From assembly GCF_051020985.1 (NCBI RefSeq), contig NC_135003.1, positions 12,393,501 to 12,457,500 on the forward strand: a DNA stretch of 64,000 nt. The letters run 5' to 3'. Position numbers and translations under genes: made by a program. The notes beneath the pieces are model-generated. The model was not told the origin of the DNA and made no database searches. It saw only the letters and a program-made list of their open reading frames with translations. The DNA is from Nomia melanderi (lineage: Eukaryota; Arthropoda; Insecta; Hymenoptera; Halictidae). Positions 50,941 through 60,400 of the stretch are shown here, piece by piece. How positions within the stretch are numbered: position 1 is the first letter of the stretch; every line of letters starts with the position of its first letter.

Positions 50941-50991
50941 AGATAAATAAATAAGATAAATAAATACACATAAAATAAATAAATAAATAGG
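50941..50991. repeat. (ATAA)n low-complexity tract
   Basis: AAATAAATAAATAAATAG-type tetranucleotide repeat with interruptions. Confidence 0.85.
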
Positions 50992-51851
50992 TACGAAGAT
51001 ACGTGGATATATACGTATGTACATAGCTTAGAAATTAACATACTACAATACTTTCCGACAGGTTCCACGAGTTGAACGATCGTTGTCCAGTGGGAAAGGA
51101 AAGAAGATTAGTAGACCGATGAAGGAAATTCCCTCGATCGTTGCTGGAAGGATAATCTCGATTTCCAACCCCGCGTTGCGTCACCGGCGAGTACTCGCGA
51201 ACGATCTAATTTCTACGCAGCGCGCGCGTTGATACTTGACGCGGGCAGCGGCGAACTACCCAGCATCCGTCGACGATGGAAAGCACGGCGAACCGCCGCG
51301 AAACCGCATCGTGTTTCCATGTTACGAGAGGCCGTTCCTAAGTCAACGTGAATAACGATTTCAATTACCCGCATCGTTTCCCCCGTGTTACCGTGTGTTG
51401 CTCGTTCGCGGAAGCGGGTTTCGTATGTTGTCCGGGGCCTTATTACTCTCGTTACAAGCACCCGCGCCGATTCAAGGCCGTGGGATCGGGACAGTTCGCA
51501 CTGGCACCGACCTTGTCGCGCTTTCGAGCCTAGTAACCGCGATGCTGCCAGAATCCCCTCGAAACGGAGTCGTAAAAATCAGCCGGGAGTCTCGAGCGGT
51601 GGAAGCTAAGGCTGCGACTCGAGCTTCAACCCGTTTAGCGCCGACCGCCGAGTGCCTATGCGAATATAGGACGAATTTGACGATTTTACTAAGGTTTGGG
51701 AGAAAGCTCAGAAAACCGAAGAATGATATTTCAAAAATTCAAAATTGAATAAGGTATTAACATATGAAACAGAAATAAAACAATTCTGCCCTAAAATTTA
51801 TGCAGCATGTTTCTTTATGTAGGTTATAAATAATACCTGTCACGGTGTGTC
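50992..51851. other. No gene recognised
   Basis: Overlapping frames at 51213-51748 on both strands in CpG-rich DNA. Confidence 0.4.
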
Positions 51852-52180
51852 TTAACCCTTTGCACTCGGGAGGAGACTCAATCGTCATTTGATTGAACGC
51901 AGGAAAATGAAGTGAAAAATTCAATATAAAATTAATAAGGTATTAATGAATACCTTATTTTATAATTTTACTGCATCAAATCAAGTGGTGGTTTCTCATT
52001 AAAATATCCATTATTTTCTAACGAAGAATTGATATATTTTGCAACCAAAGCGATGAGTCTTGCATAAATTAAGGAATCGAACTATTTTATTGTAACGTAA
52101 TATGGAATTTTCAATTTTCTAATCTTTCTACATAGAGTCGAATGGCGACCGTGGATCGCCCCTCGAGCGCAAAGGGTTAA
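51852..52180. mobile_element. TTAA-1 MITE, rearranged, in a palindromic target
   Basis: TTAACCCTTTGCACTCGGGA and CCTCGAGCGCAAAGGGTTAA are the ends. The outer flanks are GGTGTGTC and GACACACC, exact reverse complements. A central hairpin (AATAAGGTATT, 51934-51959) separates a + oriented left part from a - oriented right part. Confidence 0.75.
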
Positions 52181-52186
52181 GACACA

Positions 52187-52212
52187 CCAGTTCTACAGCG
52201 CGGTAGAACTGG
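52187..52212. repeat. 10-bp inverted repeat
   Basis: CCAGTTCTAC and GTAGAACTGG flank a 6-nt loop. Confidence 0.75.
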
Positions 52213-52935
52213 TTGCTGTTCCAGCGCAGCCGAGAATACACGTTCCTTTCGCTAAGCCTCCTCTACGCAGGATCCAGCGGGTCTCCTGGACAATCTCCGC
52301 TACACTTTCGCCCACTTCTCACCGCTCGTCGAAGAATGGAATAGGGTGTGCAACGTCTTCGGGCCGAGCCGTTAAACGGAGTGGGTCACAGGTCGTCACG
52401 TTCGTTAAATACCCGCCGTGACACCACAATTGCGACTGCCAGGTCCAATGGATGATGACGCGACGTTTTCCAAAAGGGAAGGGCGCTCGATGCTGTTCGT
52501 GATGGGAACGGAGTTTAGATATCAAGATCCTCGTTAAGAAGAACGACTATGATTGCAACGATAAAGTGATCGGCGGCTCGAGCTCTTATTAAGTCGACGA
52601 GATTATTGTAGTTATCGGCTTGCTTCAAACCGTCCATGCATTCAGAAAAATCCGTGATCCATTTATCTATTGTGAGTCTGCTGACTCCTTTTTGACGAAA
52701 CGTAACGCGTTTGAGTGCTCGGTAGCTAACTAGCATTAGTCTATGACTTAATCAGTACATACTCTACCTTAAACCTAAAACAACATTCACTTCTGCATGA
52801 ATTCATTGGGTCAAGTCGATGTGTTTCGATCACTCGGATTTCGATTCTCTTCTGAAATACTTGATTTTAAACAAAAATATTTAGTAACATAAGTAGCTAC
52901 ATCATAGCGTAATACGACTACTGTAATTATCAGTA
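52213..52935. other. No gene recognised
   Basis: A 73-codon - frame at 52515-52736 is protein-like in composition but not recognised. Confidence 0.3.
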
Positions 52936-53142
52936 ATTATCTCTTTAACTAAACCATTAATTATTTTCAATATAATTTGCCTCTATTATTAAAGAATAAG
53001 TATTACCATTACCGCTGAAAATTCTCGTGGCAGTCGTGTTATTGAAAATAATTTTAATGATTTAGTTAACCAGGTAATTTGCCTTTGCTATTAAAGAATA
53101 AGTATTACCGTTCAAGAAATTCTCGTGGCGGTCGACGTGTTA
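52936..53142. repeat. 102-bp duplication with long inverted arms (TTAA-7-related)
   Basis: TAATTTGCCTCTATTATTAA (52973) recurs as TAATTTGCCTTTGCTATTAA (53075), and ATTCTCGTGGCAGTCG recurs likewise. An inverted pair at 52945-52972 and 53040-53069 could fold into a stem of about 27 bp. Confidence 0.6.
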
Positions 53143-53217
53143 AATATCAAATTTTATAGACTCACTGCGTGAAATCAGGTGGTGAGCGAGAGTCACCTCT
53201 CGACAGCGAAGGGTTAA
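53139..53217 (-). mobile_element. TTAA-1 right-end fragment, reverse
   Basis: AAATATCAAATTTTATAGAC, AGAGTCACCTCTCGACAGCG then AAGGGTTAA match the reverse TTAA-1 end. Confidence 0.65.
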
Positions 53218-54217
53218 TTAAACTCTCCGCCTATCGAAGCTCTAATTATCTTGTATCCTCGCGCGGCTGATAACGAAAGTGTATGATTTATATTCTCCGT
53301 AATGTGAAATGCGTATGCTATATAATAATTAATAGACTGAACGATTCGTAATATCGCTCTTATCTCTTTCGCCGCGGCGGCTTCGTTTCGTGATGTACGA
53401 CGTAGAAATCCAACGAACCCTCGGATGTTCATACTGCACCGCCGTTGAACGTTCAACGGAGTATTTCCCACCGCGGTGTCTTATCGTCTTATCTTCTTTA
53501 TCAAGCCGTGAATGGTCCGAGATCTTCGTCCAATGCCGCCATTACCATGCGAGAGAGTGTCGGGATGTTGGCGCACGTTCGAACTGACCTGATCCCACGG
53601 TCTAGATTTCTCGTTAGTATTCGTCAGGAGATTAATAAGCGGCCGATACCACGCGAAACCCGATTCGTGCGCGCATGAACATCACTTGATACGGCAAAAA
53701 GTAATACAAGCGATTTTGTTGATCGCAGTAATGCGCCGATTATAAAATTATTCCTTCGAGGAGGACACCCGCGTAAGATCGGTAATTAAAATAATTTCGT
53801 TTAACGCAGGTGTGACTGAACGTAAGGCGCACGCGAAAAAATGGCGCTTTCTTATGCGAGGATGAATTGATAACGTAAACGTAATTTATCTGTTAGTCAA
53901 GTTGAAACGAAATAGAAGCTCATGCTGCGCTTTCTTTTAACGAAGAAATATGAGAGTAAGAGATATTAAATATATTGGATGAATTTCCTGGGACTCTGTA
54001 GATCCTCTTCATTGCCATTTCTATCTCAGTCGTGTCGTTTCCAGCAGAGGATACTTTATGAACCAATGGTACAACGGATTCTTGGTAGAAAGGATATACC
54101 ACCGGTGCTAACACATAAACTTGAGATACCAACGAGAGATAGAATAGATTAGACGTGTTATGTCTTTAGCTATAGCTTCATTTATCTCCTTTTTAATCAA
54201 CGTCTAGTTTCTCTCGT
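53218..54217. other. No gene recognised
   Basis: Mixed sequence with short opposing frames. Confidence 0.4.
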
Positions 54218-54448
54218 TTTAGAATCAAGGACTTCTTTCGTGATTCACCACTTTTTCTCTCTTAGTCCGATAATTCCTCTTCTTTTACAATTATTCAGAA
54301 AACAATGGATCTTTCTCTACGAAATTTCTAAAGGAATTGTTTTACTAATACGCAAACTAAGTTTTCAGTGATCGAAGTGGTGCACTCTTCGGGTTTCTAT
54401 AGAAAAATTTTGGAAAGTCAACTTGACTGTTTGGTAGTTTAGTGTTAA
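54218..54448 (+). mobile_element. TTAA-4 MITE, diverged left end
   Basis: CTGTTTGGTAGTTTAGTGTT then AA closes it. The interior shares GGGTTTCTATAGAAAAATTT with the family. The left end is decayed. Confidence 0.5.
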
Positions 54449-54551
54449 GGTAGTAATAAGTCTCTTTTAAATTAGCCTTAAGCTCAAGGAAGGAAACATT
54501 GATCATCCGTTGTGGGAAATTTCGTTTTTCATTTTAGTATAGTACATAATC

Positions 54552-54629
54552 TTTCCAGTACAAATAATTCTTGCCGTTCTGTCCATAACATATAATGCGT
54601 ATTGCGGCAAGAATTATTTGCTTAGGAAA
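54552..54629. other. 78-nt hairpin, pre-miRNA-like
   Basis: CAAATAATTCTTGCCG (54561-54576) and its exact reverse complement (54605-54620) form a 16-bp stem. TTTCC/GGAAA adds five pairs beyond a 4-nt internal loop. The terminal loop is 28 nt. Size and shape suit a pre-miRNA, but a short transposon terminus is equally possible. It lies about 650 bp upstream of the RSRC1-like start. Confidence 0.5.
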
Positions 54630-54640
54630 ATCTGCTGTTT

Positions 54641-54785
54641 TGACTGGTGGCGCCATCCGTGGCAAAACGGTCAAACTGGTAGACAAATGTTACCGATGTG
54701 GAAATTTATGCGGAGTGACAGTGACGCCATCTGCGGTAAAATGTTTAAACTAGTAAATAAATATTACCGATGTTGTCTACTGGAT
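54641..54785. repeat. 74-bp tandem duplication with CTCF-like motifs
   Basis: Two diverged copies offset by 74 bp carry TGGCGCCATCCGTGG and GTGACGCCATCTGCGG, each followed by a CAAACTGGTAGACAAATGTTA-like tract ending in TTACCGATGT. The GCGCCATCT-type core resembles the insect CTCF motif on the opposite strand. Confidence 0.55.
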
Positions 54786-55280
54786 GTTCAATATATCTTG
54801 TCTTTTGTTGGTAATTGCAACATTTGTAGGTATATATGTTAAATCTATGGATATGGTTATGAATTTGGATATTTTATCATAGATGTCACCTGATGTTATG
54901 TTGTCACAATATAATAAATATAGAGTTTAAATAAATAGCACTTAAAGATGCAGTCAGGTTTTATTAATTTGTTACATTAATTCGGAAGATTTCATAAATT
55001 AAAAATTATTCTTAAAAAATCTTCTACGGTTGTTTATAATACTTATTAGAAATCTCTTTTGTCAGGTTATCCTGACTTGTATAAAAATCATGTGGTTTTG
55101 TTTTGATGAATCAGTTTTTAATAGTAATGAATCGTTAAGAAACACGGTATAGGTTTAATAACGATTCAAAGTATAATTGCACATTCGTATTGCGGAGACT
55201 TGAAAACAAAGCATAGGTAAATTAATATGACTAATGTTATTTTAATTAACCTATACTTAAAGTAAACAAGAGAAACAGTT

Positions 55281-55354
55281 ATGGCAAGATATTCTAGTGA
55301 ATCAGATTCAGATCATAACAGTAGATATCGTAAGAGACGTAGCCGAAGATCCAG
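55281..55354 (+). other. RSRC1: RSRC1-like coding exon 1
   Basis: This exon encodes residues 1-24 and two bases of codon 25, starting MARYSSESDSDHNSRYRKRR. It ends at a consensus donor (AG|GTAAGT). Confidence 0.8.
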
Positions 55355-56269
55355 GTAAGTAATATGTTAAAAAATAGATATGATTAATTAAAATCTTCAG
55401 ACATATAATTTGGAATGATATACCTATATATCTTTCAGATCATCTAGCAGTGATTCCAGTGATTCATCACCGCATAGAAGAAGGTCATCTAAACATTCAA
55501 AAACAAAACGCAGACATCGTTCACACTCTAGAAGCAGAGGTAGAGATAGAGAACGTAGTCAAAAAAGCTATAAAAGTTTCAGAAACAGTAGTTCAAAAGG
55601 AAGAGAAAGACATAGGTATCGTTCAAAATCAAGATCCTCAGATCGTTCAAAGAGAAGAATAAGGTCCATATCAAGAGAGAAATCAAGCAGCTGTTCTAGT
55701 AGTTCACAATCTAATGTGAAAGCTACTGTGGCTGAGAAACCTAAGAATATAGTAGTAATAAAAGGTATAATTAGAAATTGTTAGATGTAATCATCATTAT
55801 TTAGAATTTGTATACAATTTATAAACTTGAAACTGATGCAAAGAAAATATTTGAACTCGACATAAAATTGTTTTTTGTAGATGACTTTCCAATTGAACCA
55901 CGTTTTAAAGAGGGTGTATTGGATGAAATAAATTCTGAAGATTTTACACCTAAACAATTTTCATCGTCTACAAAGGAAAGAAAGTTTAAAAACATTGTAA
56001 TAGATATAGCTGCAGATACTATACAAGTTCCAACAGTAGCTGATGTTCCATCTGGGTCAGAAAGTATTTTCCATTCATCGGTAATACATCTACTATTTAT
56101 TATTCTACATTCAAATATACTTCCATATTTATAACATTTCTTATTTCAATATTTACTTTTTTCCTAGATAATGCTTGATCAAGAAGCAAGATTTGACAAA
56201 TGGGTGAAGAAACTTTATACACTTAGACAGAAAGCCATAACAGATTTAATGCACTCAACTGTTACTTGA
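55281..56269 (+). CDS. RSRC1: Arginine/serine-rich splicing-related protein, RSRC1 (SRrp53)-like
   Basis: Four exons join cleanly: 55281-55354, 55439-55764, 55881-56080 and 56168-56269, all with GT-AG introns (84, 116 and 87 nt), giving 233 residues and a TGA stop. Residues 1 to about 115 are an RS domain dense in SR/RS, poly-Ser and basic residues. Residues 149-165 (EINSEDFTPKQFSSSTK) and the C-terminus around 206-223 (EARFDKWVKKLYTLRQKA) resemble the corresponding parts of vertebrate RSRC1, whose C-terminus has EEKWFKRLIALRQ. RSRC1 is a nuclear SR-related protein implicated in 3' splice-site selection; that role is carried over by homology only. The protein is shorter than the vertebrate form (about 330 residues), lacking most of the charged helical middle. 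The ATG starts the RS reading and is followed by G at +4. The gene runs convergently towards pro-resilin. It could instead be another small RS protein; the C-terminal match decides the call. Confidence 0.8.
55439..55764 (+). other. RSRC1: RSRC1-like coding exon 2 (RS domain)
   Basis: The acceptor is a pyrimidine-rich TCTTTCAG. The exon completes Arg25 and encodes the bulk of the RS domain up to KNIVVIK. It ends one base into codon 134 at a GTATAA donor. Confidence 0.8.
55881..56080 (+). other. RSRC1: RSRC1-like coding exon 3
   Basis: The acceptor is TTTTTTGTAG. The exon completes Asp134 and encodes the acidic segment DDFPIEPRFKEGVLDEIN and onwards to residue 200. It ends in phase 0 before GTAATA. 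Confidence 0.8.
56168..56269 (+). other. RSRC1: RSRC1-like coding exon 4
   Basis: The acceptor TTTTCCTAG precedes ATA ATG CTT. The exon encodes residues 201-233, including the conserved C-terminal helix, and ends in TGA at 56267-56269. Confidence 0.8.
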
Positions 56270-56352
56270 CATTAAGCTAGTTTTATTAATCAAATAATAT
56301 ATATAAATATTATTTAAATATTACATGTAACTGTACAAGCATGCAATTTAAG

Positions 56353-56358
56353 AATAAA
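56353..56358 (+). terminator. Poly(A) signal of the RSRC1-like gene
   Basis: A canonical AATAAA lies 84 nt after the stop codon, in AT-rich DNA, and would end a short 3' UTR. Confidence 0.55.
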
Positions 56359-56782
56359 TTAAAGTCCAATCATTTTTTTAACTTTTATCAATTAATATTA
56401 TATATTCAATAGTCCTTGTTTTAATAGTATTAAATGAACTGAAAGTATTTCATTAAATATATTTGCTGGAAATAATTTCATTGGTGTATAGAATAATTTA
56501 TATTATAAAGGTGTAAGAGTGAAAGACTGAACACATTATGGCCTACCGCAATATTTATTTATGCGGACGTTCGTGTCTACAGCTACATTTTAAACATCAT
56601 CAAAATATACATAAGTATGATAAATAGTAAATAAATACAATGCCTTAACAAACGTTACAAATTAGCATATATTTGATCGTAGGTATGAATTGGCAGATAT
56701 TTCATAGATGCAAAAAGGAAAATGCAATTGTTCAATGCATACGAGAATCGTTCTTATATAATTAAACCAATCGATGCAGGTT

Positions 56783-56788
56783 TTTATT
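56783..56788 (-). terminator. Candidate poly(A) signal of pro-resilin
   Basis: AATAAA on the - strand lies about 520 nt past the stop codon. A second AATAAA on the same strand is at 56554-56559. Either would leave the convergent transcripts close but not overlapping. Confidence 0.4.
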
Positions 56789-57309
56789 TTTATACGTGTT
56801 GCATGTGTATGTTACGTAAATTAATTAAGTAACGATAAATCATTCGAACGTTACCGTTTTCTATCATCGCAACGGAAATATATACATTTCATCGTATGCA
56901 TTTATAATATCCAAAAACATCGTTCGTTCCTAAACATCGATTGTGAGGTGTTCATGTGTGTCGTATAAATAATTTTTCCATTTATACTATAATAATAATA
57001 ATACTATATAATATGCATAACGCGTTTGAAACAAACGAAGCGTTGGTTTTCGAAAGCATATCCATATTCACGTCTCTTCCCCGCCATAGTTACTGAACCG
57101 GAAGTGTTCCCGACAATCAAGAGCATTTCACATCGGTACAAGAATTCGATGCTGCTCAAGTTGTCACCTACCATCATCATTGACAGCCACGTTTCTACTG
57201 TTCCAAACGAAGATTATTCTATACGTTATGAAGAATGTTGCCCTATGCATTCCCTTTTTGTAATACACGCGATATATATGTAAATATATCACTACGTCTA
57301 ATTGATTAT
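56789..57309 (-). other. Pro-resilin 3' UTR (inferred)
   Basis: AT-rich sequence between the stop codon and the first AATAAA on the - strand. The + strand frame at 57026-57283 is treated as chance antisense. Confidence 0.35.
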
Positions 57310-57449
57310 TTAATATTGATATCCTCCATTGGCAGCAGCATCGCCGCCACTTCCTGACGGATATCCGCCGTTTCCGTTACCGCCGTTACCGTTTCCGTTT
57401 CTGTAGCCGCCATTGCCGTTACCGTTTGGTCCCCCAGATGGATACCCGC
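57310..57449 (-). other. resilin: Pro-resilin coding exon 4 (C-terminal repeats)
   Basis: The acceptor TTTGTAAAG restores the frame with a split Gly codon. The exon encodes GGYPSGGPNGNGNGGYRNG and onwards, ending GGDAAANGGYQY and TAA. The aromatic YQY end parallels the YRY end of fly resilin. Confidence 0.88.
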
Positions 57450-60400
57450 CTTTACAAACAAACAATTATCAGTAAAATACATTTATTGGCGGAGAAGTTG
57501 CTCTGATTTCATTAGTATTAAACCAAGCTTATTAGACTTTTGTTGTTTCTCTAATTACTTACAAAATTATATTTAGACTAGACAATTTTTCTATTGTAGC
57601 CAAATTTTTACTTACAAATCTAGTTCTTACAATCGTTTCCAGAGACATTTCTTTATACTACTTTCTTAATCATTAAATAAATCAAACACTAATATACACA
57701 AAACTTTGTGGACTCTTGTTAAAAGAATCTAAATATTATGATGATCAAGAAATAATATCAATCATCTCGAGAAGCTCGACAGAGATCTTAAGAAATTAAT
57801 CTCAACAGATCCATTATTAAGGAACAAAATAATTCCCACTAGGTAGTAACTGTACAAATCCCAAGAAAAGATAGGTTGAACCCAAGAATTTCGAAGGTAA
57901 AGTTTAGATTAGATAGCGAAATGTTTTGTTTTACCGTTACTGGAGTCAGATCCGCCGCCGTTGCCACTTGGTCCTCCAGACGGATAACCGTTACCGTTGC
58001 CACCATTTCCGTTTCCGTTTGGACCTCCACTCGGGTAGCCGTTATCGCCGAAATCACCTCCACCGTTGCCGTTCGGCCCGGAACCGTATCCTCCGTTGTT
58101 TGCTTCGCCCTCGTATCTAATCTGTGGTTTAAAGCCATCTTGATCGGCCTCGTATTCAATGATCTGCTTCCTTCCGTCAGGAAGCAGAACGTTGAATTCT
58201 CCTTGCGCGCGATCGCCATCTCGGGTCTCCGTGTGTCCGTAATCAGCACCGGACTGCTCGTCCTTCACCTCATAAGAGAATTCGTACTTTGCCGGCTCCT
58301 AGATCATTAATCTCCGTTTTCCCGACTGATAATATGCACACACGATATCTTTATCGATATCCAGCTATTCGTCATGTTGGCAAAAATGACGAATCAAGTT
58401 TCAATTGTACATTCAAGCATTGGGAACGCGATGACTTTCGACTATCTGATTTCACCATTCCCGCTCATACGTGTTCATTATGGAACAATTCGTAATGAGT
58501 TGTAACATGCAAATTTATGGTCTCCGAGTGATACTCGTTTAACTGCTATCAGTTTTAGACTCTACCTCATAGATCATTGCCTTTTAACAAGAGGACTGAC
58601 ATTATTTATTTACGAAACTATTAGACATTCTCTAAACTCAAATTTCTGAACAATTCTTGAACCGATCACATACTTCGATGGGCAAAACCTTGACACTTCT
58701 TTACAATATTCTTTCTACAAATCTCGAATAATCAAACTATATAATTCACCATTGAAAGAATCATTCAAAACCGTATGAAAAATACTTGAACATAAAGTAT
58801 CCAGGGAAAAACTACATATGATCGAATATTTACAATACATTTATAAAACAAGAAACTTTTCGATACACCAAACTACCGTCTAACTACCCCAATCCTCGCA
58901 ACAAATAATAACTAGATCCCAAACAGTGAAACAGATAATGTATCGTTAAATATTCACTCACGTTATTGTCTTCGTCTCCATTGCTCCCGTAGCCGCCGCC
59001 ATTGCCATTTCCATTGGGTCCGCCAGACGGATAGCCACCGTTTCCACCGGGTCCTCCAGAAGGATAACCACCGTTACCGTTTCCGTTGCCGCCCGGTCCT
59101 CCAGAAGGATAACCTCCGCCGTTGCCTCCGTTAGGTCCTCCGGACGGGTAACCGCCGTTGCCTCCGTTACCTCCACCCGAAGGGTATCCGCCATTTCCTC
59201 CGTTACCACCATTGCCACCATTACCACCATTCCCACCACCGTTTCCATTCCTGCCGGGTAGCCCGTAGAGTCCCGACGGCCTGCCATTGTTCCTGTCCGG
59301 CGGACCGTAGCTGCTCGATGGCCGGCCACCGTTGCCGCCATTTCCTCCTCCGTTTCCGTTCCTACCGGGTGGTCCGTAGAGAACGGAAGGTGCACCGTTC
59401 CCGTTCCCATTCCCGTTCCCGTTCCCACCTTCCGGGGCTCCGTAGCTGCTCGAAGGTCCGCCATTAAACTGGCCTTTGCCCGATCCACCGTTCCCACCGC
59501 CGAACCCATTTCCTCCACCAGGTGCTCCGTAAGTGCTCGATGGCCTTCCGTTCCCCGAACCACCGTTCGATGGCGGACCGTACGAGCTGGATGGCGAGCC
59601 GCCTCCGAAACCGTTTCCTCTACCGTTGCCGTTCCTTCCGCCGTTCCCGTTCCTACCGTTGCCGTTGTAGCCGTTGCCTCCGCCGGTCGGCACTCCGTAG
59701 CTGTTCGACAGACCGTTGCCGCCGCCATTGCCGCCGCCCCCGTTGCCGTTCTGCCCGTCGAAACCGGGAGCACCGTAGCTGCTCGAAGGCGGTCCGCCGC
59801 CTCCGCCGTTGCCACCGCCCGGTGGCAAGTACGAGTTCACTGGAGGCTCCGAGCGCACCAGGCTCAGGGCCACGATGAATACTGCTAACACGATCTGTAA
59901 GTTCCGGCAGTTGCGCCTCCGTGAGTGTCAAAAGTGTTATGCTGGATGCTGCAGAGTTCTTTTAACGTTCCTTTAACCCCTTGCTTTGCGATAGCGTGTC
60001 GGACTCGAGATTTTAAAGCAAGCTTAACGTTACCGAATTCTTGTCAATTCGAATTAAACGTTACTCTTCTGTTATCAATTACTATACCTTATACATTCGC
60101 ACAGAATGTACCTGGTTCTTGTTTTGAGTTTCTATGGATTATTTGTAACGAAGTAGTTGCATCGATCATTGCTGAGAAATAAATCGTAGGGCAAGGGGTT
60201 GGTGGTTTTGGAATTTGGTAGGTTCACTTTCGTGGAACTAGAAGTGTGGAGTATTTGAATTATCGTGAAGGCTACTTGTAAGATTCTTTGCTCTCTACGC
60301 GAGCAATCGTGATTGTGTTAAGTGGAAATAAGGGACAAACGTATTAGGTGATTCTATAATTAAAATGTTTGATACATTCTGGAAATCAAGCTTGTATTAC

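Noticed and set aside
52515..52736. 73-codon - strand open frame
   Set aside because: Protein-like composition only; too short and unrecognised.
57026..57283. 85-codon + strand frame between the two genes
   Set aside because: Antisense to the inferred pro-resilin 3' UTR, with no recognisable domain.
57876..58310. 144-codon + strand frame antisense to pro-resilin exon 3
   Set aside because: It is a shadow of the RR-2 exon on the other strand.
58958..59815. 285-codon alternative - frame across pro-resilin exon 2
   Set aside because: Gly/Asn-rich repeats keep other frames open; the signal peptide and RR exon fit only the chosen frame.
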